Positions 34,804 to 44,307 of a stretch of DNA of 64,000 nt are shown in pieces. Position 1 is the stretch's first letter. Every line of letters starts with the position of its first letter. The position numbers and the translations under genes are program-made. The DNA is from Ruegeria atlantica (GTDB lineage Bacteria > Pseudomonadota > Alphaproteobacteria > Rhodobacterales > Rhodobacteraceae). The stretch covers positions 1 to 64,000 of the forward strand of contig WQBJ01000011.1 in NCBI GenBank assembly GCA_013032095.1, written 5' to 3'. The notes beneath the pieces were generated by a model. It was not told the origin of the DNA. It saw nothing but the letters and a program-made list of their open reading frames with translations, and ran no database searches.

Positions 34804-35619
34804 CTACCTGTCCTGCCCCTTCTCTTGCGCCGCGCGCGCCCGGGGGCCGGTGAAGTATTCCTGCACCCAAGGATGATCGACTTTGGTCATTTCTTCAATC
34901 GGTCCTTCAACCAGCACGCGTTTTTCTGCAAGCACAGCGACGCGGTCGCAAATGGCATAGAGGCTGTCCAGATCATGCGTGACCATGAAAACGGTCAATC
35001 CAAGGGCATGCTGCAACTCACCGATCAATTCGTCATAGGCGGCTGCACCGATAGGGTCCAAACCAGCAGTCGGTTCGTCCAGAAACACGATTTCGGGGTC
35101 CAGCGCCAGGGCGCGGGCCAGCGCGGCCCTTTTCCGCATACCTCCGGAAAGTTCGGCCGGAAATTTACCGCAGCTCAATTGTGGCAGACCAACGAGACTG
35201 ATTTTCAAGCTGCCGAGCGCCTGCATCAGTTTTTCACTGATCCCCGTGTGTTCGCGCAGTGGAGCCATCACGTTCTGCAAAACGGTCAGAGAGGAGAATA
35301 GTGCGCCGTCCTGAAACGCAACTCCCCAGCGCTTTTCGATGCGTCTGCGTTCCTGTTCGGGGCCGTTCAATACGTCGACGCCCAAAACCTCGATACTGCC
35401 CGAAGCGGGTTTGTTTAGTCCGACAATCGTGCGCAAAAGCACAGACTTACCTGTACCCGAACCGCCCACTATGCCCAGCACCTCACCACGCCAGACATCA
35501 AGGTTAAGATTCTGATGGACCACCTGCGGCCCGAACTGGTTGGTCAGGTTGCGCACACAGATTACCGCTTCGCGCTGCGCGCCGGTGTCTGCTGTCTGTT
35601 CAAGCACGGTCCCGTCCAT
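34804..35619 (-). CDS. Mce/Mla-type ABC transporter ATPase (MlaF-like)
   Basis: Cytoplasmic ATPase of 271 residues. Walker A GGSGTGKS near residue 52, Q-loop VAFQDGALFSSLTV typical of MlaF (aromatic rather than PQ), signature LSGGMRKRAALARALA, Walker B EIVFLDEPTAGLDPI, then H-loop THD. The DPI after the Walker B is an MlaF-type feature. It lies directly between the permease and Mce genes and should energise lipid movement through them. Confidence 0.92.
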   Translation of the reverse strand: MDGTVLEQTADTGAQREAVICVRNLTNQFGPQVVHQNLNLDVWRGEVLGIVGGSGTGKSVLLRTIVGLNKPASGSIEVLGVDVLNGPEQERRRIEKRWGVAFQDGALFSSLTVLQNVMAPLREHTGISEKLMQALGSLKISLVGLPQLSCGKFPAELSGGMRKRAALARALALDPEIVFLDEPTAGLDPIGAAAYDELIGELQHALGLTVFMVTHDLDSLYAICDRVAVLAEKRVLVEGPIEEMTKVDHPWVQEYFTGPRARAAQEKGQDR

Positions 35620-35620
35620 G

Positions 35621-36745
35621 TCAGATCTCCAACACCGAGAAGAAGATCGAGAACAGAGCGTCCAATGCGATCACCATAAAGATCGACTGTACTACCGAAG
35701 CCGTTGTCCTTTGGCCGACGCTCTGAGCCGAGCCTTTGACCTGCATCGCCTGCCAACATGCGATTACCCCGATGACGACAGCGAAGAACGGCGCTTTGAT
35801 CATACCAATGACAAAGTGCCAAATTCCCGTGCCTTCCTTCAAACGGGTCACGAACATGCCGGGGCTGATGTCAAGGTCGATCCAGCTCATCAACCCGCCG
35901 CCGAATAGGGCGGCCATATCGGCGATGAAGCCAAGAATCGGCAGCATGATCAGCAAGGCCACAACGCGCGGGATCACCAGCACCTCGGTTGGGTCCAGAC
36001 CCAGCGTGCGCATGGCGTCGATCTCTTCCTGCACTTTCATTGACCCGATTGACGCGGTGAAGGCCGAACCGGATCGGCCTGCAACAATGATAGCCGTCAG
36101 CAAAATCCCCAACTCGCGCAGAACCGAGATCGAGATCAGCTCGACCACGAAAATCTCTGCCCCGAACTGTTTCAGCTGCGTGGCGCCTTGGAAGGCCAAC
36201 ACAACGCCGATCAGAAAACCCATCAAAGCAACGATTGGGATGGCCTTAAAACCCACTTCCTCCATTTGGGACACCAGGGCCGCCTTGCGCAATCGCCACG
36301 GCATCACGATGGTACGGGCGAGGCGATGCAGCGTTAATCCCAGAAATCCCAGCATCGAAAGCGTGTCTTTCCAAGCTCCGACAGTGCGTGCGCCGACCTT
36401 TGCGACCCAATCGACAAAACTGCGCTGTTCGGTTGCCGTGCCCGGCTCGTCCGGTATGTTTTGCGCCACTGTGTTGAGCAACGCAGAATGGGCCGGGCTT
36501 AGCCCTTCATACGTGACCTGAGCTCCTACGGCGCGGGCTCGCCGTGCCATATCAGCGATCATCCAGGCTCCGCCGGTATCCAAAGCTTCGATCCCGGAGA
36601 GATCAAAGGTGATATTGTCACCTTGCGGCTTGATCGCGCCAAAGGCCTGTTCCACGGAGTCCAGAGATTGGGTCAGCATTTCGCCCGATATCCGTAGGCA
36701 GACGCCGTCGGCGTCATGGTCCGAATGTATCATGGGCTGCGTCAT
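35621..36745 (-). CDS. MlaE-type permease with N-terminal STAS domain
   Basis: Membrane protein of 374 residues. Residues 1-105 form a STAS-like domain (MLTQSLDSVEQAF, FDLSGIEALDTGGAWMIADM), replacing a free MlaB subunit, and about 150-374 form the MlaE permease with GFLIGVVLAFQGATQLKQFGA and VAGRSGSAFTASIGSM cut at residue boundaries. First gene of the operon. Two in-frame ATGs at 36745 and 36733 could start it; the former is used. The fusion of STAS and permease is known in alphaproteobacterial Mce operons. Confidence 0.9.
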   Translation of the reverse strand: MTQPMIHSDHDADGVCLRISGEMLTQSLDSVEQAFGAIKPQGDNITFDLSGIEALDTGGAWMIADMARRARAVGAQVTYEGLSPAHSALLNTVAQNIPDEPGTATEQRSFVDWVAKVGARTVGAWKDTLSMLGFLGLTLHRLARTIVMPWRLRKAALVSQMEEVGFKAIPIVALMGFLIGVVLAFQGATQLKQFGAEIFVVELISISVLRELGILLTAIIVAGRSGSAFTASIGSMKVQEEIDAMRTLGLDPTEVLVIPRVVALLIMLPILGFIADMAALFGGGLMSWIDLDISPGMFVTRLKEGTGIWHFVIGMIKAPFFAVVIGVIACWQAMQVKGSAQSVGQRTTASVVQSIFMVIALDALFSIFFSVLEI

Positions 36746-37007
36746 GGCCGTATGTGATGTGAAACCGTATTGACCTGCAACGGAATTTTGCGCGCGCAAG
36801 ACAATTGCCGCTGCACCATAGCAAGCGTGTGACAATTTCAGGGTGGTGGACAGTCGCTGTGCCCATAATTGGTTAACAAGATCATTTATTGTTTGGATTT
36901 AACCATTAAGCCTGAGCAAGCATCCGTGCGAGGTAGCGCTTGCCGGGAACAGGGAACCGCTACAGAGTTCGCGTTTGATACGCCTCGGTGGAATCAGGGT
37001 AAGTAAA

Positions 37008-38540
37008 ATGAAGCGTGCCGGAAATATTCTGTTCATCATCATTGACCAATTGCGAGCGGATTGTCTGAGTGGCGCACTTGCTGCCCATGTCGATCTACCG
37101 AACTTGCGGGCTTTCAGGGATGATGCAGTCAGTTTTGATCGGCATTTCTCGGTCACCAATCCATGTGGCCCATCGCGCGCTTCGATCCTGACAGGGCAAT
37201 ACGCGATGAACCACAGGTCGGTGCGTAACGGCACACCGCTGCGGCATGACGTTCCGAATATAGCGACCGAGATGCGTAAGGCCGGTTATCTACCCATGCT
37301 GTTTGGATATACCGACACTGCCGCCGATCCTCGTGTACACGATCCAGGCGACCCGCTTCTGAAATCCTATGAGAACCCAATGGTCGGGTTTCACGAAGTC
37401 ATCGAGATGCGGCTTGAAGAATCCTATCCCTGGCGCGCGCATCTGATGCAGAAAGGGTATGAGTTCGACGAGTATTGGGATTTGTACAGACCGGTTTCCG
37501 AAACCGGTGATGAACCGTGCCTCAACGATCCGGCGCTGTACCGTGCCGAGCACAGCGACACCGCATTTCTGACAGATGCGTTCCTGTCCAATATTGCGCC
37601 TTTCAAGGGCCAGAACTGGTTCGCCCACCTGACCTATATCCGACCGCATCCGCCGTTGGTGGCCCCGGTGCCATACAACGACATGTACGACCCGGCCGCG
37701 CTGCCCCTGCCAGCTGGATTTGACGAGGCATCGGCAGAGCGGGCGCTGCATCCGTTCTTTGGCCCTACATTGGACAATCAGTCAGTCGCGGATTTTGTCG
37801 AGGGTTTTGGCACTGTCGAGCCAACACCTGAGAACATTCAGGCCCTGCGCGCAGTTTATCTGGGGTTGGCCACCGAAGTGGATCACCACATTGGCCGAGT
37901 CATCCAGTTCCTCAAGGATAGTAATCAGTATGAAGATACCCTTCTGGTGATTACAGCCGATCACGGAGAAATGCTGGGTGATCGTCACAGCTGGGGCAAG
38001 ATGACAGTCTATGATGCCGCGTATCACACGCCGCTGATGATCCGGTTGCCGGGCAATCAGGCTCGGGCTGGAAAGGTGGTATCTGCACCGACCGAGTCCA
38101 TCGACATCACTCCGACGATCTTGGAATGGGCCGGGCAAGCGGTTCCGAACGCGATGGACGGGCGGTCCCTGATGCCCTTGTTGCAGGGGCAGGAGCCAGA
38201 GGATTGGCGCTGCTATTCGTCCAGCGAACTGGATTTCTCTGAGCCCGAGAACCCGACGCCATGGCAACGGCAACTGGGCACTGGCAATAGTGACTCGTGC
38301 CTGTGTATTCTGCGGGAGGAACGATTTACTCTGGTAGAGTTTGCTGCCGACTTGCCACCGATGCTGTTCGACCATCACGGTAGAGGAGAGTTGGAAAACG
38401 TCGCTAAAAATCCCAAATATGCGGCTGACTTGGCGCGTTTGGGGCGACAGATGTTACGACATCGGATGCGCAACTCAGATCACACTTTATCCCTGTATTC
38501 GCTTACGCCCGAGGGTGCCAAATCCAAACCGCGCTACTAA
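37008..38540 (+). CDS. Sulfatase superfamily hydrolase, phosphonate monoesterase-like
   Basis: Alkaline-phosphatase-superfamily enzyme of 510 residues. The nucleophile is in NPCGPSRASILTG: Cys53 of a CxPSR motif, the site where sulfatases form formylglycine. Metal ligands are visible as IIIDQLRAD near the start (Asp13) and ITADHGEMLGD further on. The length and segments such as YIRPHPPLVAPVPY and SIDITPTILEW follow the phosphonate monoester hydrolase/phosphodiesterase group (about 514 residues) more than arylsulfatases. AGGG lies 9 bases before the ATG at 37008. Activity needs formylglycine generation; no such gene is in this window. No signal peptide, so cytoplasmic. Confidence 0.85.
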   Translation: MKRAGNILFIIIDQLRADCLSGALAAHVDLPNLRAFRDDAVSFDRHFSVTNPCGPSRASILTGQYAMNHRSVRNGTPLRHDVPNIATEMRKAGYLPMLFGYTDTAADPRVHDPGDPLLKSYENPMVGFHEVIEMRLEESYPWRAHLMQKGYEFDEYWDLYRPVSETGDEPCLNDPALYRAEHSDTAFLTDAFLSNIAPFKGQNWFAHLTYIRPHPPLVAPVPYNDMYDPAALPLPAGFDEASAERALHPFFGPTLDNQSVADFVEGFGTVEPTPENIQALRAVYLGLATEVDHHIGRVIQFLKDSNQYEDTLLVITADHGEMLGDRHSWGKMTVYDAAYHTPLMIRLPGNQARAGKVVSAPTESIDITPTILEWAGQAVPNAMDGRSLMPLLQGQEPEDWRCYSSSELDFSEPENPTPWQRQLGTGNSDSCLCILREERFTLVEFAADLPPMLFDHHGRGELENVAKNPKYAADLARLGRQMLRHRMRNSDHTLSLYSLTPEGAKSKPRY

Positions 38541-38616
38541 GCCCAATCTGTCGCGTTCATGCCCCCTACACCTGTGAGGTATCCGGTGTTACGCATGGAT
38601 TACGGGGAGGGTGAAA

Positions 38617-40512
38617 TTGGACATCACTGAACAGCAGATAAAGGCGATGACAACAGCGGGTCTGAACCTGATAGGTCAGGCTCTGTCAATCTATGACAGT
38701 CAGTTGCGGCTGGTCGTCAGCAATCGCCGCTTTCAGGATATGTTCGATCTGCCTGAAGAATTGGTACAGCCCGGAGCATTGTTTAGCGATACGATCCGCT
38801 ATCTTGCCAGCCATGGCGAATATGGCACTGACATCGATGTTGAGGATGCCGTCAACCAGCGGGTTCAGCAGGCGCTGACATTTGAACCCCACTACATTGA
38901 GCGCGTTCGCGCCGACGGGAGTGTGATTTCGGTCGAAGGTGCTCCCCTGCCAAAAGGGGGCTGGGTCTCGGTCTATACCGATATCACCAATACCAAACAG
39001 GCCGAAGCTTTGCTGCGCGCCCGGTCCAAGGAACTGTCCGGCCAATTGCTGGACCGGGCCGAGGAACTGTCCGGAGCCAATCGCAAACTTGCCGCCACCA
39101 ACACTGCCTTGGAAGAGGCCAAACGTCAGTTGACCGAGATAGAAGCCCGCACGCGCATGACCACCGAGATGATGCCGGCTCATATCGCCCATCTGGATCG
39201 TGATAAGAGGTACGATTATTCGAACCACAGACTTAGTTCTGTCATGCCCGGCCGCCCATCCGAAATTCTGGGAATGCATATTTCCGAAGCACTGGGCGCC
39301 GCGGCATTCACACGCGTCGAGCCTCACTTGCAGAAAGCCTATGACGGCGAAACCTCGGTATTCGAGTTCACTGAGGATCAGGATTCTCGCCGTATTCGCG
39401 TCTCGTTTTCACCGGATGGAGAAGGAGGCGTTTACGTGATGTCGGTGGATATCACTGAGGAAACTCAGGCGCGTGTTGCGTTGCAACAAACGCGACGCCG
39501 CGAGATGGCAGCGCAGATGACTAGTGGGATGGCACATGATTTCTCGAACCTGCTGACGATTATTTTGGGTATGCAGTCCCGGTTGGAAAAAATGGACTTG
39601 CCCGAGGACGCACGTGAGCTTGTGGCAGCGACCCAGCAAACCGCGCGCCGGGGTGGGCAATTGCTGAACCGGATCGCGGATATGACGGGTAACCGGACGC
39701 TTCAGCCTAAAGCAACCGATATGCGTGGTCTGTTGGAGGACTTGCGCGTACTGGCTTCGCCATCTCTGCCACGCGGCGTCGGACTATCCGTCGTGAATAC
39801 GCTGCCGGACGACGCGCTGATGTTGGATCCGGGTATGATTCAAGATGCCTTGTTGAACCTGGTTCTGAACGCGCGCGACGCCAGTGGTGGGTTCGGACAG
39901 ATCACGATCAGCGCACACAAAATCGGTGACATTTGGATTGAGATAGCAGTTTCTGACACTGGTCCAGGTTTTTCCAAGGAAGGGTTGGAGAATGCATTGA
40001 ACCCATTCTTTACCACCAAGGGCAGCAAAGGATCGGGGTTGGGGCTGCCAATGGTCTATGACACCGTAAAGCTTGCTGGCGGGGATCTGAATTTGCGCAA
40101 CACTCCTTCGGGTGCGACGGTAGCCATGCGGTTGCCTTACCGACCAGCGCCACCCGTACAGGAAGGGTTGGTGCTGCTGGTCGAAGACAATGACGACCTG
40201 CGCGGACAGTTTCGTGACATGCTTGTGGAACTCGGGTGTTCGGTGATCGAGGCGACTTCGGTCGATGAGGCCTTGGCCCTGACTGAGGAAATTGACGAAA
40301 TCGCTTTTGTTTTGTCGGATATTCGTCTCGAAGGGCAGGGCACGGGGCTTGACCTTCTGGCAAAACTCAAGCTGGGGTTGCCTTGTGCGTTAATGACCTC
40401 TCTTCCCTATTCAGACCCTTTGCACCGGCAAGCGCTGACCCTTGCACCTGTGCTAAGCAAACCGTTTACGAGGGCGCAACTGTCTGCCTTAATCCGAAAC
40501 GAGGCCACCTGA
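38617..40512 (+). CDS. Hybrid sensor histidine kinase with two PAS domains and receiver
   Basis: Cytoplasmic hybrid kinase of 631 residues. PAS domain 1 (about 18-128, LSIYDSQLRLVVSNRRFQDM), a coiled coil (about 130-185), PAS domain 2 (about 185-290), HisKA with phosphorylated His307 in GMAHDFSNLLTI, ATPase domain with N-box NLVLNARDA (Asn418) and DTGPGF, and a C-terminal receiver with phospho-acceptor Asp568. No membrane helix. The start is the TTG at 38617: GGGGAGG ends 6 bases upstream. The GTG at 38611 would leave no spacing. It overlaps the response-regulator gene by one base. Confidence 0.88.
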   Translation: MDITEQQIKAMTTAGLNLIGQALSIYDSQLRLVVSNRRFQDMFDLPEELVQPGALFSDTIRYLASHGEYGTDIDVEDAVNQRVQQALTFEPHYIERVRADGSVISVEGAPLPKGGWVSVYTDITNTKQAEALLRARSKELSGQLLDRAEELSGANRKLAATNTALEEAKRQLTEIEARTRMTTEMMPAHIAHLDRDKRYDYSNHRLSSVMPGRPSEILGMHISEALGAAAFTRVEPHLQKAYDGETSVFEFTEDQDSRRIRVSFSPDGEGGVYVMSVDITEETQARVALQQTRRREMAAQMTSGMAHDFSNLLTIILGMQSRLEKMDLPEDARELVAATQQTARRGGQLLNRIADMTGNRTLQPKATDMRGLLEDLRVLASPSLPRGVGLSVVNTLPDDALMLDPGMIQDALLNLVLNARDASGGFGQITISAHKIGDIWIEIAVSDTGPGFSKEGLENALNPFFTTKGSKGSGLGLPMVYDTVKLAGGDLNLRNTPSGATVAMRLPYRPAPPVQEGLVLLVEDNDDLRGQFRDMLVELGCSVIEATSVDEALALTEEIDEIAFVLSDIRLEGQGTGLDLLAKLKLGLPCALMTSLPYSDPLHRQALTLAPVLSKPFTRAQLSALIRNEAT

Positions 40513-41213
40513 TGACTCAACCGTTGGTCACAATTGTCGACGACGAGCCCGAAATCCGACGTGTTTTGACCGATGCGCTTGAAGAAGCTGGGTTCCGCAC
40601 CCAAAGTTTTGCGCGAGCTCGGGAATTTGAAGCCGCGCTGAAAAGAGTTACTCCGGATGTGTGTCTGGTCGACTTGTCATTGCCGGACACTGACGGGTTG
40701 GCGCTCGTCCATCGGTTGGCGTTGGAACAGGGCGCAGCGGTGATCATCATTTCCGGTCGCGCTCAGGTGCAGGATCGCGTTACGGGACTAGAGCTGGGGG
40801 CGGATGATTATATCACAAAACCGTTTGATCCGGCCGAAGTGGTGGCCCGCATTCGAGCCAGGCTACGGCCGCCACGTGCGCAGATCGCACAGTCGGAAGT
40901 GGCACGGTTCAACGGTTGGACGGCATATTTTGACCGCTATGTTCTAGTGGACGACAGCGGTGCGGAACTCCCGTTCAGTCACGCGGAAGGTGAGGTTCTG
41001 CGTCTGTTTCTCGAAAGCCCCAAGCGCCTGATCAGCCGCGCCCAAATGCAAGAAACCCTGGGCGGTGCAGCTGGAGATAGTTTCGATCGTGCCATGGACG
41101 TGCGTATCTCGCGCTTGCGGACGAAATTGGGGGAAGATCCTAAAAACCCGCGCCTGATTAAAACCATTTATGGCGCCGGATACATTTTTCTCGGGGATGT
41201 TGAGTGGCAGTAA
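40512..41213 (+). CDS. OmpR-family response regulator
   Basis: Transcription regulator of 233 residues. Receiver domain 1-120 with acid pair Asp10/Asp11, phospho-Asp54 and Lys in ITKPFDPAEV, followed by a winged-helix DNA-binding domain (about 130-230, with SRAQMQETLGGAA and DVRISRLRTKLGEDPKNPRLIKTIYGAGY region). Cognate partner of the upstream hybrid kinase, whose stop overlaps its ATG (TGATG). The kinase receiver may relay or buffer phosphate. Confidence 0.92.
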   Translation: MTQPLVTIVDDEPEIRRVLTDALEEAGFRTQSFARAREFEAALKRVTPDVCLVDLSLPDTDGLALVHRLALEQGAAVIIISGRAQVQDRVTGLELGADDYITKPFDPAEVVARIRARLRPPRAQIAQSEVARFNGWTAYFDRYVLVDDSGAELPFSHAEGEVLRLFLESPKRLISRAQMQETLGGAAGDSFDRAMDVRISRLRTKLGEDPKNPRLIKTIYGAGYIFLGDVEWQ

Positions 41214-42096
41214 ACGCAGGTCAATATCGGAAAAGAGGAAACTGAACTCTGCCGGATCTGAAAAACAGTCATATATTACAGTATGTTATAATTGAAATTG
41301 ATGTGATTTTTTGATTTTAATAGCGGCTGGGGCACATGGTTTCCAATATCGGCAGTCAGCCTGTGGATTCTTGGTGAAGCCGCGCGAAACTAACAGCATT
41401 CCACCTGGTGATGCGTGTGACGCAGAGTGCCAGACAGGTGGTCAGTGTAGTCGTCACCAGCTTCGTTTGCGATCTGTCGGCACTGATCAGTCTTTCACAT
41501 GATGTGATTAATCAGGAGCCGTTTGTTACTATCCTGTTCCTCGTTATCGGGTTGATTGCGTTGAAAAACATACGTTTTTTCTTAAAGCACTCATAATCGA
41601 ACATGAGGCCTGAGTTGAAATCAAAGTCCGAAATTTTCAAGTGTCTGCAGGAAAGGTCTGGCGGCATCAGAGCATTAAAGTTTGTGCTTTTGAATGTTGC
41701 ATGAACTGTACGATCAAATCCGTTGAGAGACGCGTAAACTCGATCTCCTAATTGAGTTGATTACTAGTCCTCAGATAGATTGCCTGGCCGGTCTGGTCCT
41801 TTCGTGCAATTTGTTGATCAACACAATGGGGGTCGCCGGTTGAGTGCTGGTTTCGGCAGGATAGCTGGTGTCTTCAATTTCTGCTCTGCTGATGGCCTAT
41901 GAACCGATAAGGCGAAGTCATCTAGGCATGCATACGTGAAACCTTGGTTAACAAGGATGTGTCTTCCGACGGTTGTTTGTCAAACAGCTCAAACACCCTA
42001 TTTTACAAGACTCTTCCCAAGCGTGGAGCCAATAAGCACAAGCCTACTCGCGCAGTGCCCTTTCTTTGATTTTCACAACCGGCTGCAAGAGGTATT
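41214..42096. other. Gene-poor stretch after the two-component system
   Basis: About 880 bp of visibly lower G+C than its surroundings. The longest plausible frame (41408-41596, plus) encodes 62 residues with one hydrophobic segment and no ribosome site I trust. A 33-codon frame at 41603-41704 is also unsupported. It ends in the C-terminal hlyD fragment. It looks like decayed or recombined DNA next to the secretion scar. Confidence 0.45.
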
Positions 42097-42540
42097 CTAG
42101 TCCGTCTTTTGCCCGGATAGAATGTCGACTTCAGCTATCATTCCGGGAATGATTTCGACGGCGATGCCGTCAGCGTCCAACATTGAATTGCTGGTTTCGA
42201 TTTCAACAACGAATACCTCTTCGTCATTGCGTTCGGACCGTGTGATCGTGTCTGCGCCAATCCGCGTAATCTGACCGCTCAACGATCCGTAGCGGGAGAA
42301 ATCACAAGCTGTGATTTTGACCTTTACAGGTTGACCAGCATGTAAGAACGCGATGTCCTCCGGACGCACATAGGCTTCGACAAGCAGTGTGTCGTTCAAT
42401 GGCACGATCTCAATCAGTTCCTCACCGCTGCGTGCTAGCCCCCCGATCGTACTGCGATGTAATCGATTCACGATACCCCGAACCGGGGATCGCACCTGCG
42501 CTCGTTCCGCCCGGTCGCGCAGTGCTGGTAACACCGGTCG
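42097..42540 (-). pseudogene. Truncated HlyD-type membrane fusion protein, C-terminal remnant
   Basis: The frame on the minus strand from about 42540 to the stop at 42097 encodes the last ~147 residues of a type I secretion adaptor: LRDRAERAQVRSPVRGIVNR, GEELIEIVPLNDTLLVEAYV, AFLHAGQPVKVKITACDFS and a final IIPGMIAEVDILSGQ are standard HlyD/PrtE C-terminal elements. Everything upstream of about 42540 in this frame is antisense to a different gene, so the N-terminal two-thirds, with its membrane helix and coiled coil, is missing. The frame is technically open to 42885 without homology. It differs from the intact HlyD at 42991-44307 and so comes from another secretion locus. Confidence 0.8.
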
Positions 42541-42976
42541 CAGTGCGCGCGCAGATGATGAAGGGCGGTTCGATCTGAACTTGCCGTCGGGATCGTTCAC
42601 GGGCGAATTGGACATCGTCAAAACGTATTCCACGGCCAGTTCGGAAATCACTGCGCTGGATGCGTTGCAGGTTCTTCGTATCTCGGTCGGATTGGACCCA
42701 ACCTGGGGACCAGCGGCACCCGAAAATCTGATTGCGGCAGATATTACACAGGATGGAACCGTCACTGCGTATGATGCGTTGGTGATTTTGCAGGTGGCTG
42801 TTGGGTTGCCCTCGGCGCATGGCGCGGAATGGGTTTTCCTGGACGATGACGCCGACCTGTCAGGCATCACCAGTGCAAACGTCAACTATGAGACCGGCGT
42901 TGACATCACAGCGCTGGATAATGTCATCACCACTGACATGACGTCGATCCTGCTTGGCAATTTGGAGCCGGACTAG
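42541..42976 (+). pseudogene. 3' remnant of a secreted protein with dockerin-like repeats
   Basis: About 145 C-terminal residues of a large type I secreted protein. It holds two dockerin-like EF-hand repeats: ITALDALQVLRISVGLDP, then AADITQDGTVTAYDALVILQ with the calcium-loop pattern DxTQDGxV. The tail ends VDITALDNVITTD and LLGNLEPD. Homologous ends in roseobacters belong to very large cadherin- or RTX-like secreted proteins. No start codon or N-terminus is present; the left border merges with the hlyD fragment near 42540. It is convergent to, and 15 bp from, the intact secretion genes that probably exported the full protein. Confidence 0.7.
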
Positions 42977-42990
42977 GACGGGCGCTCTGG

Positions 42991-44307
42991 CTATTCTCGG
43001 AAGGCCCTGTTGAAGTAATCGGTCAACGGCTTCACCAGATAGGACAACGGAGTTCTTTCGTCAGTCTTTATCATGGTTTCCACTGGCATGCCCGGCAAAA
43101 GGGGCTGTCCGTTCAGTCGTTCGATCTGGTTTTCTTCAGGTATAACCTCGGCACGATAGAATGTTTGCCCGCTAGCCTCGTCAGTGAAAGTATCCGCCGA
43201 GACAGTGATGACCCGGCCTTCAATTTCGGGCGTTTCCCGTTGGTTGAAAGCGGGGAAGCGCAAGGAAACGGGCTGTCCGATATGCAACTGATCCACGTGG
43301 ATCGCATCCACGCGAGCCGCTACCAATAGGGGGGTGTCCTGAGGCACGATATACATCATCGGTTCAGCTGGTTGGATCACCGACTGAAGTGCGAAGACTT
43401 GACTGCCGTAAATCGTTCCGGCTACGGGCGCGCGAATATCCAGTCGCGACAGCCGTACGTCCAGCGACAAGCGACGTTCGGCCAGTTCTGAAATTTGTGT
43501 CTGCACATCCCGCAATTCGGTGATTGCCTGCTCGCGCCGCGTAGCGGCAAGCTCGACAATTTCGATTTCAGTGGCGGCAATTTGGCCGGTTAGGCGCGCA
43601 ACAGTGGACTCTAACTGTCCAATCTGGCCGGTCAGGTCGGCCTCTTCCCGTTGCAGGGCAGAAACGCGGCTGGCCGCGGCGAGGCCTCGGTCAAACAGGC
43701 TTTGCTGATCTTTCAACTCATCCTGAATCAGTTCGACCTGACGGCGATAAGATACCAGCTGGGCATCGGTGCCTTTAATTTCGCTCTCAATCTGATTGCG
43801 TTGTTTTCCTAACTGTTCGATTTTCTGGTTCAAGGTCTCCAAGCGTGCCTCAAACAGGCGTTGTTGGCCTGCGATCAGCTCGGGGTCGACGTTTTCCTGT
43901 TCTTGAAGCGCGGCCAACTGGGGTGCCAACGTTTCCATGCCAGCGCCGTCACGCTCGGCCTCAAGTCGGATCTTGCGGGCCATCAATTCAAAAAGCTGAG
44001 ATTCAACGATGGTCTTTTCCGACGACAGGAAGGTATCGTCTAGACGCACCAGCAAATCCCCATCAGATACGGCATCGCCGTCGCGGACGAAAATCTCACC
44101 AACGACACCACCATCGGGGTGTTCGATCACTTGCCGATTGCTTTGGACCTCGATGTTACCTTGCGAGATTATGGCTCCGGCCAATCGCGTCTGAACTGCC
44201 CAAACACCTAGCCCGCCGACCAGTATCGCCAGCGCCAGAAAGCCTACGAATGCCGGTATCGTGATGTGCCATACCGGGCGTGTGTTTTTATCCGCTTTAT
44301 CCTGCAT
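42991..44307 (-). CDS. Type I secretion membrane fusion protein, HlyD/PrtE family
   Basis: Adaptor of 438 residues linking the inner-membrane ABC exporter to an outer-membrane TolC-type channel. N-terminal cytoplasmic tail, membrane helix (about 16-37), lipoyl half VQSNRQVIEHPDGGVVGEIF, a long coiled coil (about 95-280), second lipoyl half RLDIRAPVAGTIYGSQVFAL, and a beta-barrel ending LLPGMPVETMIKT. Its start overlaps the ABC gene stop by 11 bp. No TolC gene is in the window. Confidence 0.92.
   Translation of the reverse strand: MQDKADKNTRPVWHITIPAFVGFLALAILVGGLGVWAVQTRLAGAIISQGNIEVQSNRQVIEHPDGGVVGEIFVRDGDAVSDGDLLVRLDDTFLSSEKTIVESQLFELMARKIRLEAERDGAGMETLAPQLAALQEQENVDPELIAGQQRLFEARLETLNQKIEQLGKQRNQIESEIKGTDAQLVSYRRQVELIQDELKDQQSLFDRGLAAASRVSALQREEADLTGQIGQLESTVARLTGQIAATEIEIVELAATRREQAITELRDVQTQISELAERRLSLDVRLSRLDIRAPVAGTIYGSQVFALQSVIQPAEPMMYIVPQDTPLLVAARVDAIHVDQLHIGQPVSLRFPAFNQRETPEIEGRVITVSADTFTDEASGQTFYRAEVIPEENQIERLNGQPLLPGMPVETMIKTDERTPLSYLVKPLTDYFNRAFRE

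Noticed and set aside
41408..41596. Small membrane protein of 62 residues
   Set aside because: One hydrophobic stretch only, no ribosome site, no family resemblance I trust.
42389..42540. Plus-strand start for the dockerin-repeat frame at 42389
   Set aside because: This part is antisense to the HlyD remnant; the homologous part begins near 42541 and no proper N-terminus or ribosome site is present.
42541..42885. Coding extension of the hlyD fragment to 42885 on the minus strand
   Set aside because: Residues 1-115 of that frame are antisense to the dockerin repeats, have no HlyD features and lack a ribosome site.
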